A DNA stretch of 64,000 bases from an uncultured Anaerolineae bacterium (GTDB taxonomy: Bacteria; Chloroflexota; Anaerolineae; Anaerolineales; Villigracilaceae): contig CAIQVH010000031.1 of assembly GCA_903875215.1 (NCBI GenBank), forward strand, positions 248,001-312,000, read 5' to 3'. Within the stretch, counting starts at the first letter, position 1. Every line of letters starts with the position of its first letter. The position numbers and the translations under genes were made by a program. The notes below the pieces were generated by a model that was not told where the DNA came from, did no database searches, and worked only from the letters and a program-made list of their open reading frames with translations. Shown piece after piece: positions 35,654 through 43,797 of this stretch.

Positions 35654-36883
35654 ATGCCCGAATTTTTAACCCTTCTTCCTCCGGATGCGGCCCGCCAAAA
35701 ACTATTCGCCGCCCTGACTCACCGCAACGGTGATACCGTAATAGAAACAGCCGCAGCCCTGGGGCGTGTCACCGCCGAGGACGTGTTTGCTCCGCATCCG
35801 CTCCCAGCCTTTTCCCGCTCAACCGTGGATGGCTACGCTGTTCATGCCCGCGACACCTTCGGCGCATCCGAAAGCCTTCCCGGTTATCTGCGCCAAATTG
35901 GCGAAGTGCCGATGGGCGCCGCCCCGGAGTTTTCCCTCACAGCGGGGCAATGCGCGTTGATCCATACCGGGGGCATGTTGCCATCCGGAGCCGATGCAGT
36001 TGTAATGCTTGAAAACACACAGACTGCCGGAGAAGAGATTGAAGTTCTGCGTTCTGTTGCGCCTGGGGAGAACACTCTCAACATCGGCGAAGACGTAGCC
36101 ACGGGAAACCTGATTCTCAAAAGGGGTACGCGGCTTCGCCCTGCCGAAATTGGCGGACTCCTGGCTCTGGGAATCATAAACATTCGCGTAGCCATTATAT
36201 TAACCTGCGGAATCATCTCAACAGGCAACGAAATAATCAGTCCAAATAAAACTCCTCAACCAGGACAAGTGCGCGATATTAATTCGTACACCCTGGCCAG
36301 CCTGATCATCCGTGCGGGTGGGCAGCCGGTCTTTTACGGCATCATCCCTGATCAACAGGAAGCGCTCACCGTTGCTGCAAAAAAAGCATTAGCTGAATGC
36401 GATCTGGTAATCATCACTGCCGGTTCTTCTGCTTCCACGCGCGATATGACTGCTGACGTGATCGATGCAATGGGGGAGCCGGGCGTACTGGTGCATGGCA
36501 TCAATACCCGGCCCGGAAAACCCACCATCCTGGGTGCCTGCCGCGGCAAAGCACTGATCGGCCTGCCGGGAAATCCGGTCAGCGCTTTGGTGAATGGCGG
36601 GCTCTTCGTTGTCCCGGTGATCGAAAAACTGCTCGGTTTGCCAGATGGACAACCTGTCGCCAGTGTCAAGGCCAGATTGACGGTCAATCTGGCCTCGCAG
36701 GCCGGGCGCGAGGATTGGTGGCCAGTGCGGTTGGTTCGGGATGAGTCCGGCTGGTTGGCAGAACCCATCTTCGGCAAATCCAATCTGATTTTTACGCTGG
36801 TCGCAGCCAGCGGGTTGATCCGGATTGAACCGGATGCCAATGGACTGAGCGCAGGTGAAATTGTGGAAGTCATTCCGCTCTAA
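35654..36883 (+). CDS. moeA: Molybdopterin molybdenumtransferase MoeA (first copy)
   Basis: A 409-residue MoeA. It inserts molybdate into adenylylated molybdopterin. STVDGYAVHA, GMLPSGADAVVMLE, GEDVATGNLILKRGTRLRP, ISTGNEII, ITAGSSASTRDM and GLPGNPVSALV cover domains I-III, and the C-terminal barrel is complete. It stands alone without other moa genes in the window. It is followed 20 bases later by a second MoeA-like gene, so the two probably form a tandem pair. Confidence 0.93.
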   Translation: MPEFLTLLPPDAARQKLFAALTHRNGDTVIETAAALGRVTAEDVFAPHPLPAFSRSTVDGYAVHARDTFGASESLPGYLRQIGEVPMGAAPEFSLTAGQCALIHTGGMLPSGADAVVMLENTQTAGEEIEVLRSVAPGENTLNIGEDVATGNLILKRGTRLRPAEIGGLLALGIINIRVAIILTCGIISTGNEIISPNKTPQPGQVRDINSYTLASLIIRAGGQPVFYGIIPDQQEALTVAAKKALAECDLVIITAGSSASTRDMTADVIDAMGEPGVLVHGINTRPGKPTILGACRGKALIGLPGNPVSALVNGGLFVVPVIEKLLGLPDGQPVASVKARLTVNLASQAGREDWWPVRLVRDESGWLAEPIFGKSNLIFTLVAASGLIRIEPDANGLSAGEIVEVIPL

Positions 36884-36903
36884 ATTTCTGGAAAAGTGAC
36901 CTT

Positions 36904-38877
36904 ATGGCCGTCTATTTGCATGATATTCCCCTTTCTGAAGCAAAAAAAAATTTCGAGGATGCGCTGCGCGCGGCTGACATGTGGCAAAGATTGGGCAGCG
37001 AAACCCTGCCTTTGTCGGAGGCAACGCTCGGGCGCGTTCTGGCCGAACCCGTCTGGGCGCTGAAGTCGTCACCTCACTACCATGCCAGCGCAATGGATGG
37101 GTTTGCTGTACGCGCAGAGGCTACCACCGGGGCGCAGCCTTCCAATCCGATTTGGCTGAGCCTTGATTCTCAAACGCCTCAGACCGCTTACCTGGATACC
37201 GGAGATCCGTTACCGGCTTGGGCCAATGCGGTAATCCCGATTGAAAATGTGGAACCTCTCGATTCTGCCGGGCAGATGGCTGCAAACCCCCGCAAGCCGG
37301 CCCAAATCCGCATCCGCGCCGCGGTGACACCCTGGAGTCACGTGCGTCCGCTTGGGGAGGATATCGTCGCCACCCAGCTGGTGCTGCCGGCCGGACATGT
37401 TCTTCGCCCTTTTGACCTGGGAGCGATCGCCGCCTCCGGGCATGTATCTGTAACCGTGGCGCGCCGTCCGCGTGTGGCTATTCTTCCGACCGGCACGGAA
37501 TTGGTGCCGATAGGCGCTGAACTCAAGCCTGGAGATATCCTCGAATACAACTCGCTGGTGATGGCGGCGCAGGTCCAGTCCATGGGCGCAGAGCCGGTGC
37601 GTTTTCCGATCACGGTGGATGATTTTGACGCGATCTGCGCCCGCGTGGTTGAAGCCACCCGGAGCTGCGATCTGGTGCTGCTCAATGCCGGCTCATCGGC
37701 TGGGAGCGAGGATTATTCTGCCAGGGTGGTGGAAACCCTGGGTACATTACTGGTGCATGGTGTCGCTGTGCGGCCCGGCCACCCGGTCATCCTGGGGATG
37801 TTGAATAAGGGGGATGGGATGATTCCCATCATCGGCGTACCAGGCTATCCGGTCTCAGCTGCGTTGACTGTGGAGATTTTCGTCGAAGAGTTGATCGCCC
37901 ACTGGCTGGGTCGCCAGCCTGCACAGCTTCCTGTTGAAACGGTCTACATGACCCGCAAGACAACCTCCCCGGCCGGGGATGATGATTACGTGCGCGTAGT
38001 GGCTGGCCGGGTGGGGGAGAAGCTGCTCGCTGCGCCGATCGCGCGCGGGGCTGGGGTCATCACTTCGCTGGTGCGCGCCGATGGTCTGGTCATTCTGCCG
38101 CGCGGTGTGCAGGGTGTCGAAGCCGGGGAGGCGGTCACCCTGCACCTGATGCGTTCTCCAGCCGAACTTTCTCAGACGATTTTTTGCATTGGCTCACACG
38201 ATGTCATTCTGGATTTACTGGCGCAGCACCTGGCAGAGCATGGGCGCCGACTCGTTTCTGCCAATGTTGGCTCGCAGGGCGGGCTGGTGGCGCTCAGGCG
38301 CGGCGAGGCCCATCTGAGCGGTTCGCATCTGCTCGACCCGGAAACCGGCGAGTACAATCTGGCGGCTCTGAAACAATACTTGCCGGGTGTGCCAGTGCGG
38401 CTGGTGAGCTTTGTCCATCGCGAACAAGGGCTGATGGTGCCGCGAGACAACCCGAAGGGCATCCGCTCTCTGGAAGATTTAATCCGTGCAGACGTGACCT
38501 TTATTAACCGGCAGCGCGGCGCCGGGACGCGCGTTCTGTTGGATTATCATCTCGGCTTATTGGGAATTATCCCAACCTCCTTGAAAGGTTATACCGATGA
38601 GGAGTATACTCATCTGGGCGTGGCGGCTGCAGTAGCTTCAGGCCGCGCCGATTGTGGGCTGGGCATCCCGGCTGCAGCTCAAGCACTGGAGCTGGATTTC
38701 GTTCCCCTCTTCTTGGAGCGTTATGATCTGGTCATCCCCACGCGTTTTGCCGGGGGCGATCTGCTGGCTCCGGTTTTCGAGCTGCTCTCCAACCCGGCAT
38801 TTCGGCAGTCCGTCCAAAAACTGCCAGGCTACGACACAAGCTGCATGGGCCAAATTATTGCGGAGACCAATCCATGA
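36904..38877 (+). CDS. MoeA fused to a periplasmic-binding-like (PBP) domain
   Basis: A 657-residue fusion. Residues 1-420 form a complete MoeA (ASAMDGFAVRAE, LPTGTELVPIGAELKPGD, NAGSSAGSEDYSARV, GVPGYPVSAAL). Residues about 425-657 form a PBP-like domain (PF12727 type): IGSHDVILDLLAQHL, NRQRGAGTRVLLDYHLG and CGLGIPAAAQALELDFVPL. Such fusions are known in archaea and some bacteria; the extra domain may bind molybdate, tungstate or the pterin. Two MoeA copies are often read as Mo versus W specificity, which is inference here. The stop overlaps the next start (ATGA). Confidence 0.9.
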   Translation: MAVYLHDIPLSEAKKNFEDALRAADMWQRLGSETLPLSEATLGRVLAEPVWALKSSPHYHASAMDGFAVRAEATTGAQPSNPIWLSLDSQTPQTAYLDTGDPLPAWANAVIPIENVEPLDSAGQMAANPRKPAQIRIRAAVTPWSHVRPLGEDIVATQLVLPAGHVLRPFDLGAIAASGHVSVTVARRPRVAILPTGTELVPIGAELKPGDILEYNSLVMAAQVQSMGAEPVRFPITVDDFDAICARVVEATRSCDLVLLNAGSSAGSEDYSARVVETLGTLLVHGVAVRPGHPVILGMLNKGDGMIPIIGVPGYPVSAALTVEIFVEELIAHWLGRQPAQLPVETVYMTRKTTSPAGDDDYVRVVAGRVGEKLLAAPIARGAGVITSLVRADGLVILPRGVQGVEAGEAVTLHLMRSPAELSQTIFCIGSHDVILDLLAQHLAEHGRRLVSANVGSQGGLVALRRGEAHLSGSHLLDPETGEYNLAALKQYLPGVPVRLVSFVHREQGLMVPRDNPKGIRSLEDLIRADVTFINRQRGAGTRVLLDYHLGLLGIIPTSLKGYTDEEYTHLGVAAAVASGRADCGLGIPAAAQALELDFVPLFLERYDLVIPTRFAGGDLLAPVFELLSNPAFRQSVQKLPGYDTSCMGQIIAETNP

Positions 38878-39239
38878 TCCAGGCACTGGTAATTGACGAC
38901 AAACGTTCTACTGCTGATTCGTTGGTGCGCGTGCTGAAGGCGCTGGGGATCGATGCCCACCCGGCCTACGGCCCCAGCCCAGCCATGATCTGGCTGCGCA
39001 CCGAGACGCCACAGGTCATCTTTCTTGATCTGAGCATGCCAGGGGTCAGCGGTTTCGAAATCCTGAGTTTTGCCGGACGCGAACCGCGCCTGGCAAATAT
39101 CCCGGTGGTCATCTGTACCTCCGACGACCAGCCTCTAACCCGTCAAACAGCGCTCGAAAACGGCGCCCGCGACTTTTTGCTCAAACCGGTCACGGTCGAT
39201 ATGCTGGAAGGCACGCTTAAAAAACTGCATCTACTTTAG
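38874..39239 (+). CDS. Single-domain response regulator
   Basis: A 121-residue CheY-like receiver with no output domain. Acidic pair in VIDDKRS, phospho-acceptor Asp in IFLDLSMPG, Ser/Thr switch in VICTSDD and lysine in LLKPV are all present, so phosphorylation is likely. No cognate kinase adjoins it directly, although a histidine kinase begins at 39750. Its start overlaps the MoeA-PBP stop. Confidence 0.85.
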   Translation: MIQALVIDDKRSTADSLVRVLKALGIDAHPAYGPSPAMIWLRTETPQVIFLDLSMPGVSGFEILSFAGREPRLANIPVVICTSDDQPLTRQTALENGARDFLLKPVTVDMLEGTLKKLHLL

Positions 39240-39279
39240 AAATACACCTGCAAAAACTCAACCCCACTGGAGGAATCCC

Positions 39280-39741
39280 ATGTCAATTAATGCCGGGCAA
39301 CCCGCCCCTGAATTTTCCCTTGCCGATGAAACCGGCACCCTGCGTCGTCTTGCAGATTATCGTGGGCAGACGATTGTGCTTTATTTTTACCCCAAAGATG
39401 ACACCCCCGGCTGCACCACCGAGGCCTGCAACTTCCGCGACGACTACTCAGTCTATGAAAAAAACGGCGTAACCATCCTGGGGGTCAGCCCCGATAATCC
39501 AGCTTCGCATGCCAGGTTCAAGCAAAAATTCCAGCTGCCTTTCTCGCTGTTGGCCGACACCGATCATGCCCTGTGCGAGGCTTATGGAGTATGGGGCGAA
39601 AAGCAATTCATGGGCCGCGCGTATATGGGCGCATTGCGCACCACCTTTGTGATTGGCCCGGACGGTATGATAAAAAAAGTATTTGAAAACGTCAAACCAG
39701 CCGATCACAGCGCCGAAGTGCTGGCTGCCATCAAGGAATAA
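39280..39741 (+). CDS. bcp: Thioredoxin-dependent peroxiredoxin (BCP/PrxQ family)
   Basis: A 153-residue peroxidase. The peroxidatic cysteine is in the motif DTPGCTTEACNFRD, with a second cysteine five residues later, giving the atypical 2-Cys BCP/PrxQ arrangement. GGAGGAATCCC precedes ATG 39280. It reduces hydroperoxides with thioredoxin. It sits directly before the oxidase-linked sensor kinase, so a role in oxygen stress is plausible. Confidence 0.95.
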   Translation: MSINAGQPAPEFSLADETGTLRRLADYRGQTIVLYFYPKDDTPGCTTEACNFRDDYSVYEKNGVTILGVSPDNPASHARFKQKFQLPFSLLADTDHALCEAYGVWGEKQFMGRAYMGALRTTFVIGPDGMIKKVFENVKPADHSAEVLAAIKE

Positions 39742-39749
39742 TCACCTCC

Positions 39750-41570
39750 ATGGATGATCGCGAACTCCTGCGCGCCCGCTGGTTCACCTTCGCCGCTCTG
39801 GTACTGCTGTTCAGCTTTTACCTGCTGACCCAGGCCCCGTGGGCGCGCTGGATTTCTGTTTTTATTGCCAGTCTGACAGCTGGGTTATTGACCGCCGTGC
39901 TGGAATTCTGGCTGCGACTTTCGCTGCGTCGAGCTGCCGCCGGCCAGCTTCTGGACGAGGAACGCCAGTTGCAGGAGCACTTACGCCAGCAAGTGCAATT
40001 TGTCCTGGCCTTGCAGCGAAAATTCCTGGATGCCCACTCTGAAAAGGAAATTCTCGTCGCGATGTTGGAAGCCTGCCTTGCCAGTACCCGTGCGTCTGGC
40101 GCTTCTTTTATTCCATACGACGAATGGGGCCAATCTCTCCCGGCACTGACGCTTGGAACCGTCCCGGCCCCCAACCAGGTCATTTTCACCCAGCGATTGG
40201 GTGCGCCAGAAACCCGGCAGGTCTGCAAAAACTGCGAATTGAAACATGGCCAGCCTGGCTGCATCCTGATTGAGCGTGACCACCAGCCGCCCGCCTACAG
40301 CGAATGCTTTCCGCTCGTCAGCGCTGGCCGCGAACTGGGCATGGTCAATATTTTTTTTGAAAACAAAACCACTCTGACAGGCGATCTACGCCAGTTCATA
40401 ACCGAAACACTGCATTCCGCCGGCCAGGCCTTACAAGCCCTGCGTGCCCGCGACAAGGAAGTGGCTGCACTGCTTTACCTGCAAACCGCCACCACATCCA
40501 AGTCCGACCTGGCCGCGTTGTTGGCCAGCCTGGTGGAAAATATCCGCAAAACCCTGGATGTGGAATTTGCGCTGCTTTACATCCCCGGCGGCATCCCCGG
40601 GCAGATTCTTTCAGGGCCGAAAATGTTCGCTTCACAGGATCAGGCCGAAGCCGGGTTGAATTCCATGCCCGATCAGGCCTTTCTCGATGGAATCTGGCAA
40701 AGTGTCCTCGCCAGCGGCCACAGCCTGGCGTTGGAAAATTATCCGCCCGATAAAAAAAGCAGCGGACAAACCCTGTATGCCGTTCCGTTAAACTGGCAGG
40801 ATCAAGGCCCGGAAGGAATGCTGTTGCTCGGCTCCAGCATCGGCCAGGTCTTTGCCTTGCGCCATCAATCCCTCCTCGAAACCCTGGCCGGGCAGGCCGC
40901 GCTGCTCATCCAGAACGCCCGCCTGATGGTACAACTGGAATACCAGGCCGTGGTGGATGAACGCACCCGATTGGCGCGTGAAATCCATGACGGTCTGGCT
41001 CAGACACTGGCCTTTCTTAAGATGCAATCCTCGCAGATGCAGATGTTCCTTGCGCGTGGAGATATCGAGCGGCTGACGAGCATGCTCCAATCCAATCATC
41101 GCACGCTTGCCGATGCGTACCTGGATGCCCGGCAGGCCATTGAAAATCTACGCCGTAACCCGTCTTCCAATCTTTCTGGCTGGGTCCGCCAGGTAGCCAG
41201 TGAGTATGAAAGTTCCAGTGGTCAAAAAGTCAATCTGTCCGAGTTTGCACTTGAAGTGGACTATCCGGCCAATGTCCAGGCCCAACTGATTCGTATCATC
41301 CAGGAAGCGCTGAACAACATTCGCAAGCATGCCCAGGCAGAGCAGGTGACGTTACGCGGCAGCCAAAACCGGGACAGTCTGGTGATCGAAATTTGCGATA
41401 ATGGCCGGGGCTTTTCTCCCGAGCAGGTCGGCGGGAATGCCCGCTTTGGTCTGCGCGGAATGCGCGAGCGTGCCGAAAGCATCGGCGCTGATTTTCAGAT
41501 TGCCAGCCAACCCGGCAGCGGGACGGTGGTTTCTTTACGGATCCCGATTGCAGTCAAGGAGGATCTATGA
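39750..41570 (+). CDS. Histidine kinase (NarL partner type) with GAF-like region and four-cysteine cluster
   Basis: A 606-residue membrane sensor. Two helices (about residues 9-50) are followed by a coiled-coil, then one or two GAF-like modules. The dimerisation/phosphoacceptor domain is HisKA_3: DERTRLAREIHDGLAQTL with His413. The ATPase has ALNNIRKHAQA, ICDNGRGFSP and GLRGMRERAESIGA. The first sensory region contains Cys159-x2-Cys162-x8-Cys171-x14-Cys186, spacing suited to metal or iron-sulfur binding. It overlaps the next response regulator by ATGA, and oxidase genes follow. Confidence 0.9.
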   Translation: MDDRELLRARWFTFAALVLLFSFYLLTQAPWARWISVFIASLTAGLLTAVLEFWLRLSLRRAAAGQLLDEERQLQEHLRQQVQFVLALQRKFLDAHSEKEILVAMLEACLASTRASGASFIPYDEWGQSLPALTLGTVPAPNQVIFTQRLGAPETRQVCKNCELKHGQPGCILIERDHQPPAYSECFPLVSAGRELGMVNIFFENKTTLTGDLRQFITETLHSAGQALQALRARDKEVAALLYLQTATTSKSDLAALLASLVENIRKTLDVEFALLYIPGGIPGQILSGPKMFASQDQAEAGLNSMPDQAFLDGIWQSVLASGHSLALENYPPDKKSSGQTLYAVPLNWQDQGPEGMLLLGSSIGQVFALRHQSLLETLAGQAALLIQNARLMVQLEYQAVVDERTRLAREIHDGLAQTLAFLKMQSSQMQMFLARGDIERLTSMLQSNHRTLADAYLDARQAIENLRRNPSSNLSGWVRQVASEYESSSGQKVNLSEFALEVDYPANVQAQLIRIIQEALNNIRKHAQAEQVTLRGSQNRDSLVIEICDNGRGFSPEQVGGNARFGLRGMRERAESIGADFQIASQPGSGTVVSLRIPIAVKEDL

Positions 41571-42202
41571 ATCAGATCCGGATCATGGTCGTTGACGATC
41601 ACACGCTTTTCCGGCGCGGCTTGATCAGTCTACTTGAAGCAATGCCCGAATTTGATGTCGTCGGCGAAGCGGCCAACGGCCAGGATGCCCTGCCGATGTT
41701 GGAAAACTTGCGCCCCGATGTTATCCTGCTCGACATCAACATGCCTGTCCTGGATGGCCTCCAGACACTCACCGCCATCCGCCATGCCAACGTTGATCAA
41801 AAAGTGCTGATGTTGACCATCTCTCAAAACGATGATGACCTGTTAACCGCCATCGTGGCGGGCGCCAATGGATATGTGCTAAAAAATACCGAGCCAGACC
41901 TGCTGCGCAACACCATTCGGCAGGTTTTTGCTGGGAATTCGGTCCTCGCTCCTGAGATAACTGGGAAAGTTTTCCAGGCTCTGCGCCATACCCAGGCCGA
42001 CCGCGCGCGTGGGCTGCTGAGCGAGCGCGAGGTGGAAGTGTTAAAATGCCTGGCGCGCGGGCAGACCACTCTGCAAATCGCCAAGGTGTTGTTCATTTCA
42101 GAAAATACCGTAAAAACCCACATCCGGCACATTCTGGAAAAAATGGAAGTCAGCAATCGCGCAGAAGCGGTTGCCAGGGCGGCGCAACTGGATATGATTT
42201 GA
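41567..42202 (+). CDS. NarL/FixJ-family DNA-binding response regulator
   Basis: A 211-residue regulator. The receiver has VVDDHTLFRRGL, phospho-acceptor Asp in VILLDINMPVLDG and Lys in YVLKNTEP. The LuxR-type helix-turn-helix is LLSEREVEVLKCLARGQTTLQIAKVLFISENTVKTHIRHIL. AAGGAGGATCT precedes the ATG, which overlaps the kinase stop. It is the obvious partner of the cysteine-cluster kinase. The oxidase genes 0.5 kb downstream are the first candidates for its regulon. Confidence 0.93.
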   Translation: MNQIRIMVVDDHTLFRRGLISLLEAMPEFDVVGEAANGQDALPMLENLRPDVILLDINMPVLDGLQTLTAIRHANVDQKVLMLTISQNDDDLLTAIVAGANGYVLKNTEPDLLRNTIRQVFAGNSVLAPEITGKVFQALRHTQADRARGLLSEREVEVLKCLARGQTTLQIAKVLFISENTVKTHIRHILEKMEVSNRAEAVARAAQLDMI

Positions 42203-42245
42203 ATGGACAAGCGGGTGACATGGAAATCACCCGCTTGTCCATTCA
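42200..42245. repeat. Perfect 19-bp inverted repeat overlapping the regulator stop codon
   Basis: TGAATGGACAAGCGGGTGA (42200-42218) is exactly complementary to 42227-42245 across an 8-base loop. Its first three bases are the stop codon of the response regulator. No T-run follows on either strand, so it does not look like a simple terminator. Confidence 0.75.
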
Positions 42246-42279
42246 AAATCCCCCAAAGAACACCTGCCTTTTAATGACA

Positions 42280-42312
42280 AAACGGAGATAATTTGGTAAA
42301 TTATCTCCGTTT
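42280..42312. repeat. Perfect 15-bp inverted repeat before the receiver-like gene
   Basis: AAACGGAGATAATTT (42280-42294) and AAATTATCTCCGTTT (42298-42312) pair perfectly around GGT. It stands 28 bases before ATG 42341. It could be a weak terminator with a short T-run or an operator or RNA element. Confidence 0.65.
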
Positions 42313-42340
42313 CATCTTGATTCTGCTAAAGAACCCGTTA

Positions 42341-42706
42341 ATGACCCAGCCCCAATCGCTTCCTCGTCACGTACTTATCATCTCGGCCAATCCGCTTTTC
42401 CGCGAAGGCTTGCGGAAGTTATACGCGGAACGCTGGGGGGCCAGGGCTGCCATTGTTCGAATGCAAACAACAATGACGGAAGCCCTGTTGGCGTTGAAAA
42501 CCGACCATCCAGACCTGGTCATCGTGGATTATGACGACCAGGGGATCAACCGTGATGTGTTCTTAAATAGTTTTGTCACCGGAGAAACCCCGATGCAGGT
42601 AATGCTGGTTTCCTTAAAGGAATCCGGGCAGGTGGTCATTTATGATCGCCGCACACTGACATTTGCCCAGGCAGAAGATTGGCTGAACAATCCCTGGAAC
42701 GAATAA
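42341..42706 (+). CDS. Degenerate receiver-like protein
   Basis: A 121-residue protein. HVLIISANPLFREGLRKLY and LVIVDYDDQGINRD resemble a CheY-type receiver and its phospho-acceptor strand, but the acidic metal-binding pair is replaced by Ser-Ala and the switch lysine is not clear. It may be a phosphorylation-independent receiver. I cannot assign a function. ATG 42341 is preferred over a TTG at 42293 that lies inside the inverted repeat. It precedes coxB by 52 bases. Confidence 0.65.
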   Translation: MTQPQSLPRHVLIISANPLFREGLRKLYAERWGARAAIVRMQTTMTEALLALKTDHPDLVIVDYDDQGINRDVFLNSFVTGETPMQVMLVSLKESGQVVIYDRRTLTFAQAEDWLNNPWNE

Positions 42707-42758
42707 TTAGAGCATGAATCGCCATGGAAATGGCGCCAATATAGAGGAGAAACCATTT

Positions 42759-43787
42759 ATGCAGAATATGCGTCACTATGTGATCATGGCAGTATTGGTG
42801 GTCGTGGTGGCAGTCCTGACTTACTCGGGGCTGAATTCGCTCGGGCTGATGCCGGTGGCTGCTTCCGCGCAGGCGTTACCAATTGACTGGTTGTTTGATC
42901 TGCAGGTCAAAGCGATGGCCTTTTTCTTTGCAGTGGTGATCGTGCCGCTGGCTTACAGCCTGATCGTTTTTCGGCGCCGTGACGGAGATACCAGCGAGGG
43001 CGAGCACATCGAAGGCAATACTCCGCTGGAACTGACCTGGACGGCCATACCACTCGTGATTGTAATCGCCATGGGATACATCGGTGCCAGCAACCTGGCT
43101 CAAATCCGCGCCGTAGATCCGCAGGCTGCCCAAATTAAAGTCACCGGCTTCCAGTGGGGCTGGCGCTTCGAGTATCCGCAGGGCTTTACTTCCAATACGC
43201 TCTATTTGCCGGCCGATCAACAGGTCGTTCTGCAAATGGAATCGCTGGATGTCTTGCACTCCTTTTGGGTTCCGGAATTTCGTCTGAAACAAGATCTGGT
43301 GCCGGGGCGAATCACCGAATATCGCATCACGCCCACGCGGGTTGGTGACTACAAGGTGCGCTGCGCCGAGATCTGTGGGACATCCCACGCTTATATGGAA
43401 GCGCCCGTCAAAGTGGTCAGCCGCGCCGATTATGACATCTGGGTTGCGGATCAAACCGCCCAGGCTCAGGCAGCTGCGGCCGCATCTGCCGGCCAGCCGG
43501 ATGCCGGCCGTGGCCGAACTCTGTACGAGGAAAGCGGTTGCAAAGCCTGCCATTCACTGGACGGCTCGAAAGGTGTTGGCCCCACATGGAAGGGTTTATT
43601 TGAAGAATCCGTCGCACTGGCAGATGGAACCAGTGTCACCGCCGATGAGGCCTATCTGATCGAATCCATCAAGATGCCGGGTGCTAAAACGGTGGAAGGA
43701 TATCCACCCAATGCCATGCCTTCCTTTACCTATCTGAAGGATGGGCAGGTTGCCGACCTGGTTGCCTTCATCAAGACATTGAAATAG
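42759..43787 (+). CDS. coxB: Cytochrome c oxidase subunit II with fused cytochrome c (caa3 type)
   Basis: A 342-residue exported subunit. An N-terminal helix and a second helix (about residues 50-70) are followed by the cupredoxin CuA domain: histidine in LHSFWVPEF and CAEICGTSHAYM supply the CuA ligands. The C-terminal cytochrome c has CKACH and a distal methionine in NAMPSF. The fusion defines a caa3-type oxidase taking electrons directly from cytochrome or quinol:acceptor proteins. AGGAGAA precedes ATG 42759. It heads the coxB-coxA-coxC run. Confidence 0.94.
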   Translation: MQNMRHYVIMAVLVVVVAVLTYSGLNSLGLMPVAASAQALPIDWLFDLQVKAMAFFFAVVIVPLAYSLIVFRRRDGDTSEGEHIEGNTPLELTWTAIPLVIVIAMGYIGASNLAQIRAVDPQAAQIKVTGFQWGWRFEYPQGFTSNTLYLPADQQVVLQMESLDVLHSFWVPEFRLKQDLVPGRITEYRITPTRVGDYKVRCAEICGTSHAYMEAPVKVVSRADYDIWVADQTAQAQAAAAASAGQPDAGRGRTLYEESGCKACHSLDGSKGVGPTWKGLFEESVALADGTSVTADEAYLIESIKMPGAKTVEGYPPNAMPSFTYLKDGQVADLVAFIKTLK

Positions 43788-43797
43788 GAGCTGTTGA

